From contig NC_087110.1 of the NCBI RefSeq assembly GCF_963855985.1, positions 5,943,001-6,007,000 on the forward strand: a DNA stretch of 64,000 nucleotides, in the 5' to 3' direction. Every line of letters begins with the position of its first letter. Position 1 is the first letter of the stretch. Positions 12,955-25,054 of the stretch are shown here, in pieces. The notes under the pieces are model-generated. The model made no database searches. It saw only the letters and a list, made by a program, of their open reading frames with translations, and was not told the DNA's origin. This stretch comes from Ostrinia nubilalis. Taxonomy: Eukaryota; Arthropoda; Insecta; Lepidoptera; Crambidae. Position numbers and translations under genes: made by a program.

Positions 12955-13055
12955 CGTTGGTTTCAGCTGAACGAAGTCCATTGCTGGACATAGGCCGCCC
13001 CTCAGGATTCCACGTCGATAGGCTAGCGGTACCCGCATCCAGGTGCTTCCCGCAA
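12955..13055 (-). mobile_element. Old RTE-type LINE 3' end, antisense
   Basis: 'cagctgaacgaagtccattg' and 'ctggacataggccgcccctc' with 'acccgcatccaggtgcttcc' match the reversed RTE tail, with many mismatches. The (CAT)n part is missing. Confidence 0.55.
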
Positions 13056-16000
13056 ATAGAATTTAATAATATGACTTTGTATTGCGAGTACCTATGTATG
13101 TAGTTGGTAAACAGTATTAATTAATTGAAAAACTTAAAAGTCGGTTATAGTGATAGTCAATCGACAATTTAGTATAATTAATTCACTTTACTACTGCTCT
13201 ACAAGCAACTTCCTTTGTTTATTTAGTGAAAAAATACTATCGTTCTAATGACTAATTAGTATTATCATTAATTTGTTATGCAAAGTTTCTCATGTGTGAA
13301 GTCGATTGATAGGAAACGAATTTAATTTGAATAATTTGTAAACCGTTACTTATTTTCTGTAACCTGCAAAAAAAGCAAGAGGTATTTCAAGTCATTAAAA
13401 GATAGGATCCAGGCTATCTTTTATAATAAACTAGCTAAACCCGGCGAATTCTGTACCTACCACCTATGTTCATCAGAAATAATGTGGGATTCTGATGGTG
13501 AAAGAATTATTCAAATCGGTCTAGTAGTTTCGGAGCTTATTCAATACAAACAAACAATCAATTATTTGCTCTTTATAATAGTGCGGATTAGACATAAATC
13601 TTAGAGAGTGAGTGTATCATGTCATTATTATACATTTGGTAAAAAAAGTATTTCAATCGGGGACAATATTGCTCTTTCGTCTTTCTGTGTTCATAGGCAT
13701 AAGTTGGTTCAATAATCCAATACCGAGAGTTTATATCAAATAGTAACAGAATCTGTATATTATAAAACGTCTATACTTCAAAGTTCAAAGTGCCTAGTTT
13801 ATTTGCCCACGGGACCCCAAAAACAAAACACAACCGAATAAACAGAGTTATTCAAATGTATTCACCTCTACAACAGCTGATATTTATCTACGATGACCTA
13901 TTAGCACTTTAAATTCATTAGAAGGATAATAGAACACACGCGTTAATTTGATTACCATGGTGCTTTGATAGATAGCTTCCTGTGTTAATTGTTTTACAGA
14001 AAGTATTACAATGGGAAAACGATAGTGGTTTTTTGTTAATTTGGAAGGTATATGGTAATTTTAATTAATCAGAAGGGACAGTGACAGCCCTGGACATAAC
14101 ATTGAAGAAGTTATCTTTTTGCTACATCCAAAAATTGTGTACAAAACTTTATAAAGAATCACCGAGATGTGACTAGTGAAAAAACAACAATAAATTTCAT
14201 CCACCCAAATATGAAAATCATTCTAGAATCTTGACATACATTTTGACTACATTAATTAAAAATTTGCAAAAATCCCAGAGCTGAAAGCTCTGAATGGGAG
14301 CTTTACAAGTTTTTGTAGGGCTTGTTAAAAAATTTGTAAAGCAAACATTTTCCAACTACCTACTTCATCTACTAACAACTAACTCTATAAATTTATACCT
14401 ACTATAGTAATTTTGAGAGGATAACCATAAAAAAAATATCATCGTCATCGTACTTTCAAGGGGTTGTGCGACATGGTGAGAATAAAATCACATAAAAAAA
14501 TAAGTTTATCGTTAATTCATCATCATCATCATTTCAGCCATAGGACGTCCACTGCTGAACATAGGCCTCCCCCATTGATTTCCTGACCGGTTGGTAGCGG
14601 CCTGCATCCAGCGCCTTCTTGTTACCTTTGACTACATAGGTATTTAATTGACGCTAAAATCTGACCTTTTTAAAGGTACTTGTAAGTAAGTAAACTCGTG
14701 CATTAATATTTTTTATATACCCTTAATTTAACCCTTCAAATAAAGCCACCTTGTAACAAACTAAAGGACAGCTGTTCAATATTAATTAAGTTCTTATAAA
14801 GTTTCATTAAAGTGAATTTACCTCCATATTTCGGAGTTGATAATATGGTGGCGACAGATGGGACACAAGTATCTATTCGTTATCTATGTTATTAGATAGA
14901 GCACCATATTTTAGACGCGGTCGGAGGTTCGGTACCGTCGGTGACAAAAGGTTTTATTTATAATGGAAATTAAAACAAATACAAACAGAGTTGTAATAAA
15001 TGATGATGATAGTGGGAATAAACTAACACCTAATGTACAATAAAGAGATTATTTCATTATTTAGCTCCTTCCCTCTTTAAAATAAGTCCCACCCCCAGTA
15101 CCCTACAGAAGAAGGAGACATTGGACATATTTTGCACAGGAAAGTATAAATCTTAGTACTTAAAGGAGAACTCCCACACATCCAAAAGCAAAAGTACAAA
15201 GTTCCGAGTATAATTGTCAAACAGGACAAAATAAACTTCCCGGTAAAATGATTCCGTTTCGCTCCGTTTGATGTTAATGGCTCGAATATTCCCATCTGCT
15301 CACTTGCCTTGTAACAGAATGGTTAAATATGGGGTATTTTTGGTACTTGACAAGAGCCGATTCATGAATTTTTAATGAGACGTGCCTGCTTTTAGTTAAT
15401 TTGATATTTGCAATGTGGGAAGTCTAGATTTTTTCATCATGGCAGCGCCACAGTTTCTGTTTGGAAAACGCCACATGGGGCAAAGGGTATGAACTTCATC
15501 ATCGGGTCATTTGATCTTCATGCATCACAACCCTCTCTAATTCACCAGAGGCAAATGGAGGATTTGGCCTTTTGGCTAAATGGGTTGGGGAGGCTTGATG
15601 GTTTATATTTGTCTCTATTCGTCTTTTACGACATTCACGGAAAGAGTGGGAGAGGTCCCAAACTCTCAATCTACTTTGTCAAAATGTCCCAAACTTACTA
15701 ATTTTGTTTATTTTTAAACTAATTTCGTCCCTCAATCCTGAAATTGTCTAAGAATCGAATAAAAACACATAGGGACTTATCATCGAAATTTTATCAAATA
15801 TAATATCTCTACAATGTAACATGTAAGAATTAATAAATAAATGAGAGAAAGAAACTGTAACTTTTGAAATTACATTTTAACAAGCTGTACCTCTCTACTC
15901 TATCTGTCTATACCAAACATCTTCTAGCCCTTTTATACTTTAGGTTAACGTATCAAATAAAATTGGAGATTGTCACACACCAATTCCAAAGAGCCGATCA

Positions 16001-16498
16001 GACAATAAAAACGAACATTATTAAACAGTAAAATCTTAATAAGGCGAAATGCAATTCAACATTATGGCCCCATAAAACCGTACTCTCGATAATTTCGGAC
16101 GAGCAAATGTTGGTAATTAGGTTTTAGAGATGTCATTGACACTTCATTTTGTTCGAGAAAGTCTTCAAACAACACACATGTCATAAAGACATCAGACACC
16201 GAATGACCTTCGAATTTAAGTAGCGATCTGTCAGACTCTATTTTGTTTAGGTACCTACTAATAATTATTTTGTATGAGATGCGTATAGTGCAGGACTGGT
16301 CATAATAGCAATCCTTGATCCTCTTTGTTTTGGTGGAAACCGGGAGGATAAAGGAGATATGGAAATAACGAAATCTGATTGGTTAATTACTCAAACAAAA
16401 CTCCTCTCCATTCCGCTTTGTTGGAAACCAGGCCTTATCCAATGGTGGATGTCTTCTGTTGAAAATCTATACTAGTCTATACTAATCTATACTATCTA
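13056..16498. other. Gene-free DNA with small repeat pieces
   Basis: No exon is supported. About 13,425-13,580 is a reversed Helitron-like end ('aaactagctaaacccggcga', 'caaatcggtctagtagtttc'). About 14,519-14,635 is a reversed RTE 3' end ('cataggacgtccactgctga', 'ttggtagcggcctgcatcca'). Open frames at 15,077-15,701 lack motifs and splice context. Confidence 0.5.
14519..14635 (-). mobile_element. RTE-type LINE 3' end, antisense
   Basis: (CAT)n followed by 'cataggacgtccactgctga', 'acataggcctcccccattga' and 'ggttggtagcggcctgcatc'. Same family as 317-440. Confidence 0.75.
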
Positions 16499-16762
16499 CA
16501 GGGTGTTAGGTAAATGGGTATATGAGCCGACACTAGCCCATGTTAACATGGGCATATAAATGGTATGGTGAAGTCAGAAAATTGATATCTTCATTTTAAT
16601 TATTTTAATTTTCATACAAATCGAATTTTATTAAATTTATTTTGTATGAAAATTTAAAAAAATTAAATGATGATATCAAATTTCTGACTTCACCATACCA
16701 TTTATATGCATATGTTAACATGGGCTAGTGTCGGCTCATATACCCATTTACCTAACACCCTG
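16499..16762. mobile_element. 264-bp hairpin MITE with TA target duplication
   Basis: The ends 'cagggtgttaggtaaatggg' and 'cccatttacctaacaccctg' are exact inverses. The arms extend about 110 bp each ('gagccgacactagcccatgt', 'atggtatggtgaagtcagaa') with an AT-rich loop. TA flanks both ends (16,497-16,498 and 16,763-16,764). It sits at the left end of the Helitron-like element that follows, so it probably inserted into it. Confidence 0.85.
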
Positions 16763-16994
16763 TATACTAATATTATAAATGCGAAAGTAACTCTGTCTGT
16801 CTGTCTGTCTGTCTCGCTTTCACGCCTAAACCACTGAACCGATTTTGATGAAATTTGGCATAGAGATAGTTTGAGTCCCGGAAAAGGACATAGGATAATT
16901 TTTATCCCGGTTTTGAAACAGAGACGCGCGCGATAAAGATTTTCTGTGACAGAAAAAATTCCACGCAGGCGAAGTCGCGATCGGAAAGCTAGTT
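16763..16994 (+). mobile_element. Helitron-like non-autonomous element
   Basis: It starts 'tatactaatattataaatgc', with (CTGT)n, 'ccgattttgatgaaatttgg' and an end 'gcgaagtcgcgatcggaaag' then ctagtt. This is the typical abundant lepidopteran Helitron fragment, about 230 bp, without a Rep/helicase gene. Confidence 0.75.
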
Positions 16995-19051
16995 ATTAAT
17001 AAGGAAGGAAAGATAGATTTGACCTTTAAAAAAGACAGAAAACTTTTTGAATCAAAACAATAAAGAAGAATATCATCAACCCATCATTTCTTAAGTTAGT
17101 TATCTTGGATAGGCGAAAAATTGTGTAGACAGAATACGAGTAGTCCGTGTGTTTATTCGTTGAGTATTACGTTGGTCTTCCGTGACAGAACGACCCGTAT
17201 AAAACACAAACAACGGCGCATCAAGTGTGCAATGGACACTGTGCATCTTATGTAGTTATCTTAAGTGCTATTTTGCAACAAAAAATTATAGTTTGAAGTT
17301 CTGTGGATCGTTCATACTCGTACAACTTTAGATTTTCAGTTTATGTTAGAGCCGAACTATAATTGTATGGGATCGTTTTTGCTGACTTTCTAGTCGTAAA
17401 GTATTATTATGAACCTTTCATAGGAGTCATTTGGTTATTGAAATAGTATAGCGCAATTTGAAGTGATTATAATAGAGAATTTAAAGTGTAGGTACTAGTT
17501 TTAGCTTAAACTGAAACGGCATCAACAACAATAAGAAGGGCTTATTGGTTCTTACGGTCAGTTAGTTTAAAGAGATGTGCTAGTATTAAACTAATAAGAA
17601 TGACATCTTTCTTTATCTGCTTACTTCATGTTTAGTAATTAATTAGATTTTACAGATGGAAACTTATTTATCAGCGAAAGCAGTTGATAATGAAATCTAG
17701 TGATTGTTTTAACTTTCAGATGATGGAAAATGTATTATTTATAGCAATATTAAATGTTTTTTAAAAGTGAATTTCTTTACGCCAACAATATTTTTGTACA
17801 GACAACACATCAGGCTATACATTTTTGTTCCAAAATCGCTCCTATTACAACCATATAAGATGCCACAGTCATCTGTAGTAGAGAGTCTGTTCATAGTGAC
17901 TTTTAGTAGAGAATAAAATAGAATAGAGACTGGACCCATAAACCTAAGACCAATCAACAAAGTAAACCAGGTGGCCGATTGCTTTTCAATTTTTATTGGC
18001 AATTGAACTTTGTTAGCGACCTCCGTTTAACCGACTGTTTACAAAAGGTAACAAAAGGCGGTGAAAGTTATTTTGCGCGTTCTAGCCGAGGTATAAATAC
18101 ATTTTACTGCCATGCGCGGACGCCGCGGAAATCGGCCGCAGATCAAAGCGGGATTAGGGCTACCATACGGAATTTACTGGACAATACCAAAATAAATAGT
18201 GCCAGAGATATCTAATGGATAGCTGGAGGGGACCACACAGGTAGGTTTGACCAAGCTTAGGTAAGTCAAGGAAGAAGTATATGGAAATTAGGAGTCAAAT
18301 AAAAAATTAGGAGTCGAAGTAGTCGCCATCGAAGTTGAAGTAGTCGCAATCATTATCATCATATAGAAATACTCAGACCATTGTTATTTCTGTAGCCAAT
18401 GTGATGAGCCAAGCTTGATGACCAGGAAAATGAAGAAGTATAGAGAATACTCTCACCATTGCTACCTCTTGTAGCCAAACTGTATAGCTTAATCATCCAT
18501 ACTATGAAACCCAATTAGTTAAGATTGGCCTCAAGAAAATTTAAACTGACATTGGACCCGCAACAAGATTATTTAAAACACTTTAGTAGAGTTCGAAGCT
18601 TAACATCGACTCTCTATAGTGAAAAGTGGATGACAGATGAAAATCAAACGATTAATAACCACTTAAGAAAAAGATGCACACCATGTTTAAAAGCGTTCTG
18701 CTGCTTGAATCTATAGTACAATTAAGCTTTTGTGTTTATCAGCTACACAATGATATTGTTACTTAAATATTTGCAAAAACAGCCCTACAAATTTCAAAAA
18801 ACAGTTCTATCTAGTAGATATCGGTCTAAATGGCAGCTTCTTAAGATTCCTTATGCATAATTCAATCCAATCTGTTGGATTACTTCTATTAATAACGCTC
18901 AAGTCTGCATATCCTACCTAAAATTCCCGGTAAACTCTACAATATGTAGAGGGTCACTACACTAGCAACCCTATAAAACTGCTGTAACAATACCGCTCGG
19001 TTTGTAAGTGAAAAGATCAAGACAAAACTTACACTTAAAATTAATCGCACA
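16995..19051. other. Gene-free AT-rich DNA
   Basis: No supported exon. About 17,210-17,310 holds another copy of the ~90-bp repeat ('ggcgcatcaagtgtgcaatg', 'ctattttgcaacaaaaaatt'). Around 18,290-18,480 are short imperfect direct repeats ('aattaggagtcgaagtagtc'). Confidence 0.45.
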
Positions 19052-20544
19052 CAGGGCCGGATCGTGAGTTTGTGGGGCCCTGGGCTGAAACTACTTGGGG
19101 GCCTATCTTAGTACTCAACTAATAGCCATGCCAAAAAACTGTTTCTATAATGATGTTATTATTCTTATACATACAGTGTGAGTCACGATAAAGTGCACAT
19201 ATATTGACCTATTTTTATCGACAAAAAAGAGGTCAAAAAAATTTTGAGATTTTTTTTATTTTTTTTCTGCCAATTACTTACGTTAGGTAACGTAAGGGCC
19301 CCGGGGTTACAAGGGGCTCCCAGATCCCGCTAAAAAGTAGACAATAATTTGAAAAAAAAAAAAAAAAAAAAAAAAATAGTTGTCTGTAAAGTGGGTTTAC
19401 GGACGATATTTTTACGTCACAACGTCATAAGAAAATATTGATTAAAAATTGCATAACTAAATTTTTGAGATTTTTTTTAATTTTTTTTCTGCCAATTACT
19501 TCTTGTAAAGAAAACTTAATAACTTTTAAACTAAGAGGTATATTATCCTGATAAAATAAAAACAGTAATAATGCTAAATAAAAGGCGATACTAAAAAAAT
19601 ACATAAAATGCCCAGAAAATGCCAACAAATAATAAATTGCTTTTAAATTCGTATTTTTTTGGTTATTTGATAAATTTCTCCAAAAAATGCCCCCATAACA
19701 GGTGGTTTTTATTACTTTGTATTATTCTCTATCGTATTAATTTTGTAAAACCAAAAATCGGAAGTCTCTGTCCCTCATTTGCTATGATCATTTGAAGAAA
19801 GGCCTGCCACCACATTATTATCCGCTACAGGTAGAGACAATTTTAATTTTAACTAAAATGCTTATTTTACTTCGAAATCTTTTGTTTTTATTTGAAATGT
19901 AACTTGTTTTTATCAAAATACAAAACTAGAGCCACTTTCAGTTTCGTTGTTAACGAAGCGTTGAATGGCGCGCCAGGAGAGGCTTAGTTCAAACGATCAT
20001 TGCAAACATTGTGATAGGGATAGAGACATGATATTTTTTAGTTTTACAAAGGTACCTAATATGATAAAGAATAACACAAAGTAATAAAAACAATCTGTTA
20101 GGGGGGCATTATTTGGAGAAATAACCAAAAAAACACGAATTAAAATGCAGATTTTTCTCAAAATGTATCATTTTTTATTATTTGTTGCCATTTTCTGAGT
20201 ATTTTATGTATTTCTTTAGTATCGCCTGTTATTTAGCATTATTACTGTTTTTATTTTATCAGGATATACCTCTTAGTTTAAAAATTATTACGTTTTCTTT
20301 ACAAGAAGTAATTGGAAGAAAAAAAAATTAAAAAAAATCTCAAAAATGTAGTTATGTAACTTTTAATCAATATTTTCTTATGACGTTGTAAAAATATCGT
20401 CCGTAAACCGACATTACAGACATCTTTTTTTTTTTTTTTTTTTTTTTCAAATTATTGCCTACTTTTTAGCGGGATCTGGGGGCCCCTTGTAACCCCGGGG
20501 CCCTGGGCTGCAGCCCAATCAGCCCATAGGTAGATCCGGCCCTG
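19052..20544. mobile_element. 1.49-kb foldback non-autonomous hAT element
   Basis: The termini are 'cagggccggatc' and 'gatccggccctg'. The flanks carry an exact 8-bp duplication, atcgcaca, at 19,044-19,051 and 20,545-20,552. The two arms are inverted repeats of roughly 550-700 bp, sharing 'ccccggggttacaaggggc', the poly-A/poly-T tracts near 19,352 and 20,426, 'tttctgccaattacttcttg' and 'gatactaaaaaaatacataa'. The loop is about 19,800-20,010. No transposase is encoded. The 8-bp TSD and the CAGGG ends point to the hAT superfamily. A transcript would fold into a long dsRNA hairpin. Confidence 0.85.
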
Positions 20545-20552
20545 ATCGCACA

Positions 20553-22985
20553 GATCCTTGGGATAGATATTTTACAAGAATCAGAGAAATGTACACCTTG
20601 ACACGTTATTGGTGAGAATTTAGATCAATTTAACATGTGTTTATTTTGTTGGACATTATCTTAGTCAGGTACTTTTGAAGATAATAGAAGATTCTAACCG
20701 ACCCTTTTTGTTTGCGGTATTAGGGTTATAGTATAAAATTTAGCCCTGAAAAAATGCCATTATAATGACCCTGGGGTTGGTTAGGTCAATATAAACACCA
20801 TGGTATGTTTCCACTCAATTTGACATCTCTAAAATCTACAATAACTAACTTGTCTGGTATTGACAGTCTGGCAAAAGACATCAATGTAAGTGATCTTTAA
20901 CTGGTCTGAAGTTCATTTCAATTGTATCATTAACATGATGTTATCACCTTATCATTAATCATCACTGTGCTTTCCAATCCGACTTTCGTCGCTTCAGCAA
21001 CATTTCGCGCTTTCAACGAATCTTTACACTACACCTCGCCGTGCCCGTTTGATTTATGTTCTCAACTGATTTTCTTTAGCGCTCCAAACTTTAGACCACA
21101 TGTCAAACAGCAATGTTGAAAAAATTCGAATGTAAACAAGAATATTTATGTTACACACTATTTTTAGTTGTGCATTATATATGGGTAGCATTGTTTTAGT
21201 TGGTAGTGACGAATGACGGTGCTTGGGTTTATGTGGTGGTGGTGACGGGTCGCGTCATCAAGTTAGATCTTAGATCATCGGGCAGTAAGATTGGTTACAG
21301 ATAATGTACTGTGATTTACAGATTGGATCCTCAATATTACAGAAAGGACAAAAAGCGTGTAAAAATATTACCAAAAAATAATATTTTCTCTGATGGCGAT
21401 TCAACTTATTAAATCTGAATATTTTATGTAGGTAACTATATAATTGTTGTTAAGTTTATAGTAATTTTATAAGAGTTGCAAATATCATTTTATTCATAAT
21501 CTTATGAACAATTTTCTTAGAATAGGTATTTTCTATCTAGTCTTGTTTAAATCAATTTTATTTCCTGAAGAAGGGTTTTCTAGTAGATTTTCCATCAAAC
21601 AAAAAGGTTTTTTAAAGATTGCTTGGACAAAATTAAATGAGCACAATCATACTCCTAATATGTTTTCTCCCTAAAATCAATGTATGTAATAAGCTTACTG
21701 ATTTATGTTTACAACTTATTATCACCGAGTTTAACTTTCACTTTGCTAACTTAATTTAGAACACTAATAAATGTACCTGTTTTAATTTGTTGTCTATCAT
21801 CTACTATCGTTATTGCGGTAGTATTACCTACTTCAGTCATAATTTTACTATTTCATTTGGTTGTTTATGTTTCCGTTTCACATTTTATGGAACTTTTAGA
21901 CCAGTCCCCTTTCAATAGAAATTATTGATCCGTACTTCCGGATGCCGTATTTTATTTATGTATTTTAATCGTTTGCATTACATTATTGATGGTCACCTAC
22001 ATTCTAACTTGTACCGTTCATGTCAATTTTAATTTAAAGTTAAGCTATTTGATTGTATAGAAGGATTTTAGCTGCAATTATTAACTTAATCAGTATTTGA
22101 AATAGCATTTGCATTAAATTTATTTTGTCCGTTAAACTTATTGGTGTCAGTTATGTTTTTATTGGCATTCGCTTTTGCAATATCTGCCATTTTACTGTCA
22201 CCGTGCGCAAGAGCACGCTTCTGTGGATGACGCTAAAAGTATTTGACATTAACGTAATCTAGTTCTAGTGTCAACGAACTCAGCCCGTACCTACTTCTAT
22301 TAGCTTTAATTAAAAAAGGAACAGCGTTTTTTGTATTGACACAGTCGTTTGTTTTGATTAGTCTGTTGGGAACAAGATTTTGCTGGGTGATTTAATATTA
22401 TTATCATGTTATCTCATCTGAGTCATTCGTTTTAGCATTACTTAGATTTTTTTCTTTGTTATTTAAATCAGTGTTTAAGATTTCAATATCTCTTTCAAAG
22501 TTATTGCCGACTTTGAACTTATAAATTACTTAAAATGTATGACACACGGCCTCCTTTGTATTTTTATCACCCGGTAGAATGATTTTGTCGTACTACAAAC
22601 TGATAAGTTAATTCTTTCTGTAACTCAAGAAACGTTAATCCTATAGACTTATTTATGATCAATCAAACCGAATAACTGGTCAGATAAATCGTTTTTCTAT
22701 AATTTTAAAATATATTTCTATATTAATTAAATACCCATAAAACATAAGAAAAAAAAGTTAGTTAATCACACTCGATTATCGACTTAAAAATAAATTCGTA
22801 TTGGTAATAAAAATGTTTTTTTTTTTATTTCAAAATGTCTTAATAGAGTCAAAGTAGTACAGTCAAAATAATAAAATAAACTAAAAGTTTATTCGTAAAG
22901 AGAAGAGCAAAAGCTCTAAAAACACTTTCTTCAGGTAGTGGAAACCGGCTTATAACTTAGAAGATAGTTAAACTTAAAAACTCAC
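20553..22985. other. Gene-free AT-rich DNA
   Basis: I see no repeat family or exon that I can support. If the signal-peptide exon at 22,986-23,053 is real, this is the start of its first long intron on the minus strand. Confidence 0.45.
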
Positions 22986-23053
22986 CACCAGTTTCCGAAG
23001 ACGGCTTGCACTAGCAGCAGCAGAGAACACAACACTTTCCAAAATAGCATCAT
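22986..23053 (-). CDS. Orphan first coding exon with signal peptide
   Basis: On the minus strand an ATG-ATG opens a frame of 22 codons plus 2 nt, ending at a consensus donor (ctggtg|gtgagt). The peptide reads MMLFWKVLCSLLLLVQAVFG then N-W: a short start, a Leu/Val-rich core and a small-residue cleavage region. That is a good N-terminal signal peptide, so the product would be secreted or a type I membrane protein. Sequence upstream (23,054 to about 23,690) looks like a 5' leader running into a GC-richer, CpG-containing promoter area. The next exon was not found in the 22.9 kb to the left, so it may be small, diverged or outside the window. The family is unknown. A chance frame is possible, but the donor, start context and hydrophobic core together make a real exon more likely than not. 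Confidence 0.5.
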
Positions 23054-23399
23054 ATTGTTCCAAAACCAATACAAGTCACTAAAAGATGCACTTTTTAGCG
23101 TTACCTCAAAAACACAAGACCACCGCAAAACTTGTACTCCAAACTTTTCCGTCCGAAACTCAAATTACAACAAAAACCAAACACCAAACAATAACCACAA
23201 AACCGAACAACATAACAATGTAATCACAAAAACATTTCTAAAGTGCAAATCGAAATAAATACGAAAAAACAAAACTTTTAAAACAAACTTTCTGTAGAGT
23301 TCACTACGTCGGATCACGGAATATTAAAAACAAAACTGATGACGGCCAGCGAAATTTCAATAGAGGAATTATTTAAAAAGGTTGTACTCTTTTTTCCGA

Positions 23400-23690
23400 T
23401 TCGAAAAAAATATTTGGGATAGTCGGCGTTTAGGCGAGCGGCGCACTTACGACCTGCGCGCATGGGAAGCGAAACCAGACTGGCTTGCTTTAAGCCGCTG
23501 GTAAGTATTCCATAGGATTCGCCGTAAGGGGAAGGGTCTCTTGGAGGGCGTGTAAATGCAACACAGCGCTGCATGAATTCATCCTTCAAAGCCCTTACCA
23601 CTGTAGCGACCACTTCGCCGATTTCGTCGCTCGGAGCCCACAACGCGATCAAACTACTCTGCACCCATCATCGGCAGACTAGTTGCGAAA
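23400..23690. promoter_or_regulatory. GC-richer island, possible promoter / 5' UTR of the minus-strand exon
   Basis: Base composition rises well above the surroundings, with many CpGs ('ggcgagcggcgcacttacga', 'gcgacgaaatcggcgaagtg'). A 116-codon minus-strand frame spans it but matches nothing I know. It lies 350-640 nt upstream of the signal-peptide ATG, a plausible place for a promoter and leader. Confidence 0.35.
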
Positions 23691-24910
23691 ACACATGGTA
23701 CGGTCACATTTTAAAAATCATTTTCTTCTGAGAACCATCAATTGTAAGCTTATGTCGTCGTCTCATGATGTTAATGCGCAAAAATATTAACACTTATTTT
23801 GAAATTGATTTGCTTGATCGAATGACGGGGTTTAAATAAATTGATGTTGCCGTAAATGTATATAAAACGTTATTTATTGAGGAAATCAGGATTGAGATTC
23901 CAAACGTAAGTGAGCGTTTAAGCGACCTCATAAATTATAATTAATCTCACTTGATTTGTGTACTTACAGTTATTACGAACGCGCTAAAAGGATTTATATG
24001 GGTTCGTAGATAAGATTCGCGTTAAACTTTTACTAATCACTTTGTTCTGATTAAAATTTGGTTCACATTTTATTACACATTTGATGTTTTTTATTTCAGT
24101 CACAATTATCATTTAAATCAATTCCTTTTATTGACTGTAAATAAGGGAATCATTCAAGGGTGCATTTTGGGTCCTGTTTTTAATTGGATATAAAATTACA
24201 AAACCAATATTTGTATATCAACCATACATCAAATCTTTATAAAGAAGTACTCATCCCTGTCACAGAGTTGATTTGTTAGACTCCCTTCGAATGTCAGCGA
24301 TACATTTCCTTCTTTAATAACTAATTTCGGTTCCCGACCCCGGGAAGTAAAAAACCACTACAATGGGGCTTACCTGCGTCCCGTTCCCCTTATTTACGAT
24401 AGTAGTAAACCTGTAATTGCAACACATCAAACGGACCGACAGATGGGAGACTACGGTCTTACTGAAATGCATTTGCATCTGTCAAAGTTCAAAAATCAAC
24501 CAAACGCCTATAGGAATAAGAACGATGACAATGACGTTGGTAGAGACAATAAGTTTGTAAAACATGCAACAGAATTCCCTACAATAGAATGAAGATCTAC
24601 AAGCGAATTTGAAGCATTGTCGGTGCCATTTTTTTATCGGCGTCGGTTTCTACTTTTTGCCTTTTGTAATTTGTTGTTAATGGGAGTGTGTTAGCAGCCC
24701 TTCGATTCCAATTTGATCTATAAAAAGATGGGAGAGATCTAAAGTCGGCTCACAACTTAATATAGCAATTCTTGAAAATACCAGTCAATTGCCTATTCAC
24801 TTTTTTGGATAATCTTTTTTTTTGTGTTTATAATCGTCAAACCAAACAAGGTTTGTACATAAGAAAATTATTTAAAAATATGCGTTAGTGAAAACATTTA
24901 ACTGACCTTC
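23691..24910. other. Gene-free DNA
   Basis: Nothing is supported as an exon. A donor-like 'gacgcag|gtaagc' on the minus strand at about 24,370-24,385 might belong to a non-coding leader exon, but it cannot be tested here. Confidence 0.4.
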
Positions 24911-25054
24911 TTTAGGGCAAATTTTTCAATCGTCTGATATTTTTTAACTGAAGAATAATTTTGTCATTTTGACATGTTTTCCATACTAAAACTGTCAATG
25001 TGTCTAACTTCTTCAGTTAGAAGATGTAAGTACGATTGAAAAATCAGCCTTTAG
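24911..25054. mobile_element. Hairpin MITE (TTTAGGGC ends)
   Basis: The ends 'tttagggcaaatttttcaat' and 'attgaaaaatcagcctttag' are imperfect inverses. Inward, 'tttaactgaaga' pairs with 'tcttcagttaga'. About 144 bp, non-coding. Confidence 0.7.

Noticed and set aside
23314..23664. 116-codon minus-strand frame in a GC-richer patch
   Set aside because: No family motif, no codon bias or splice context. Better explained as promoter/leader of the signal-peptide exon.
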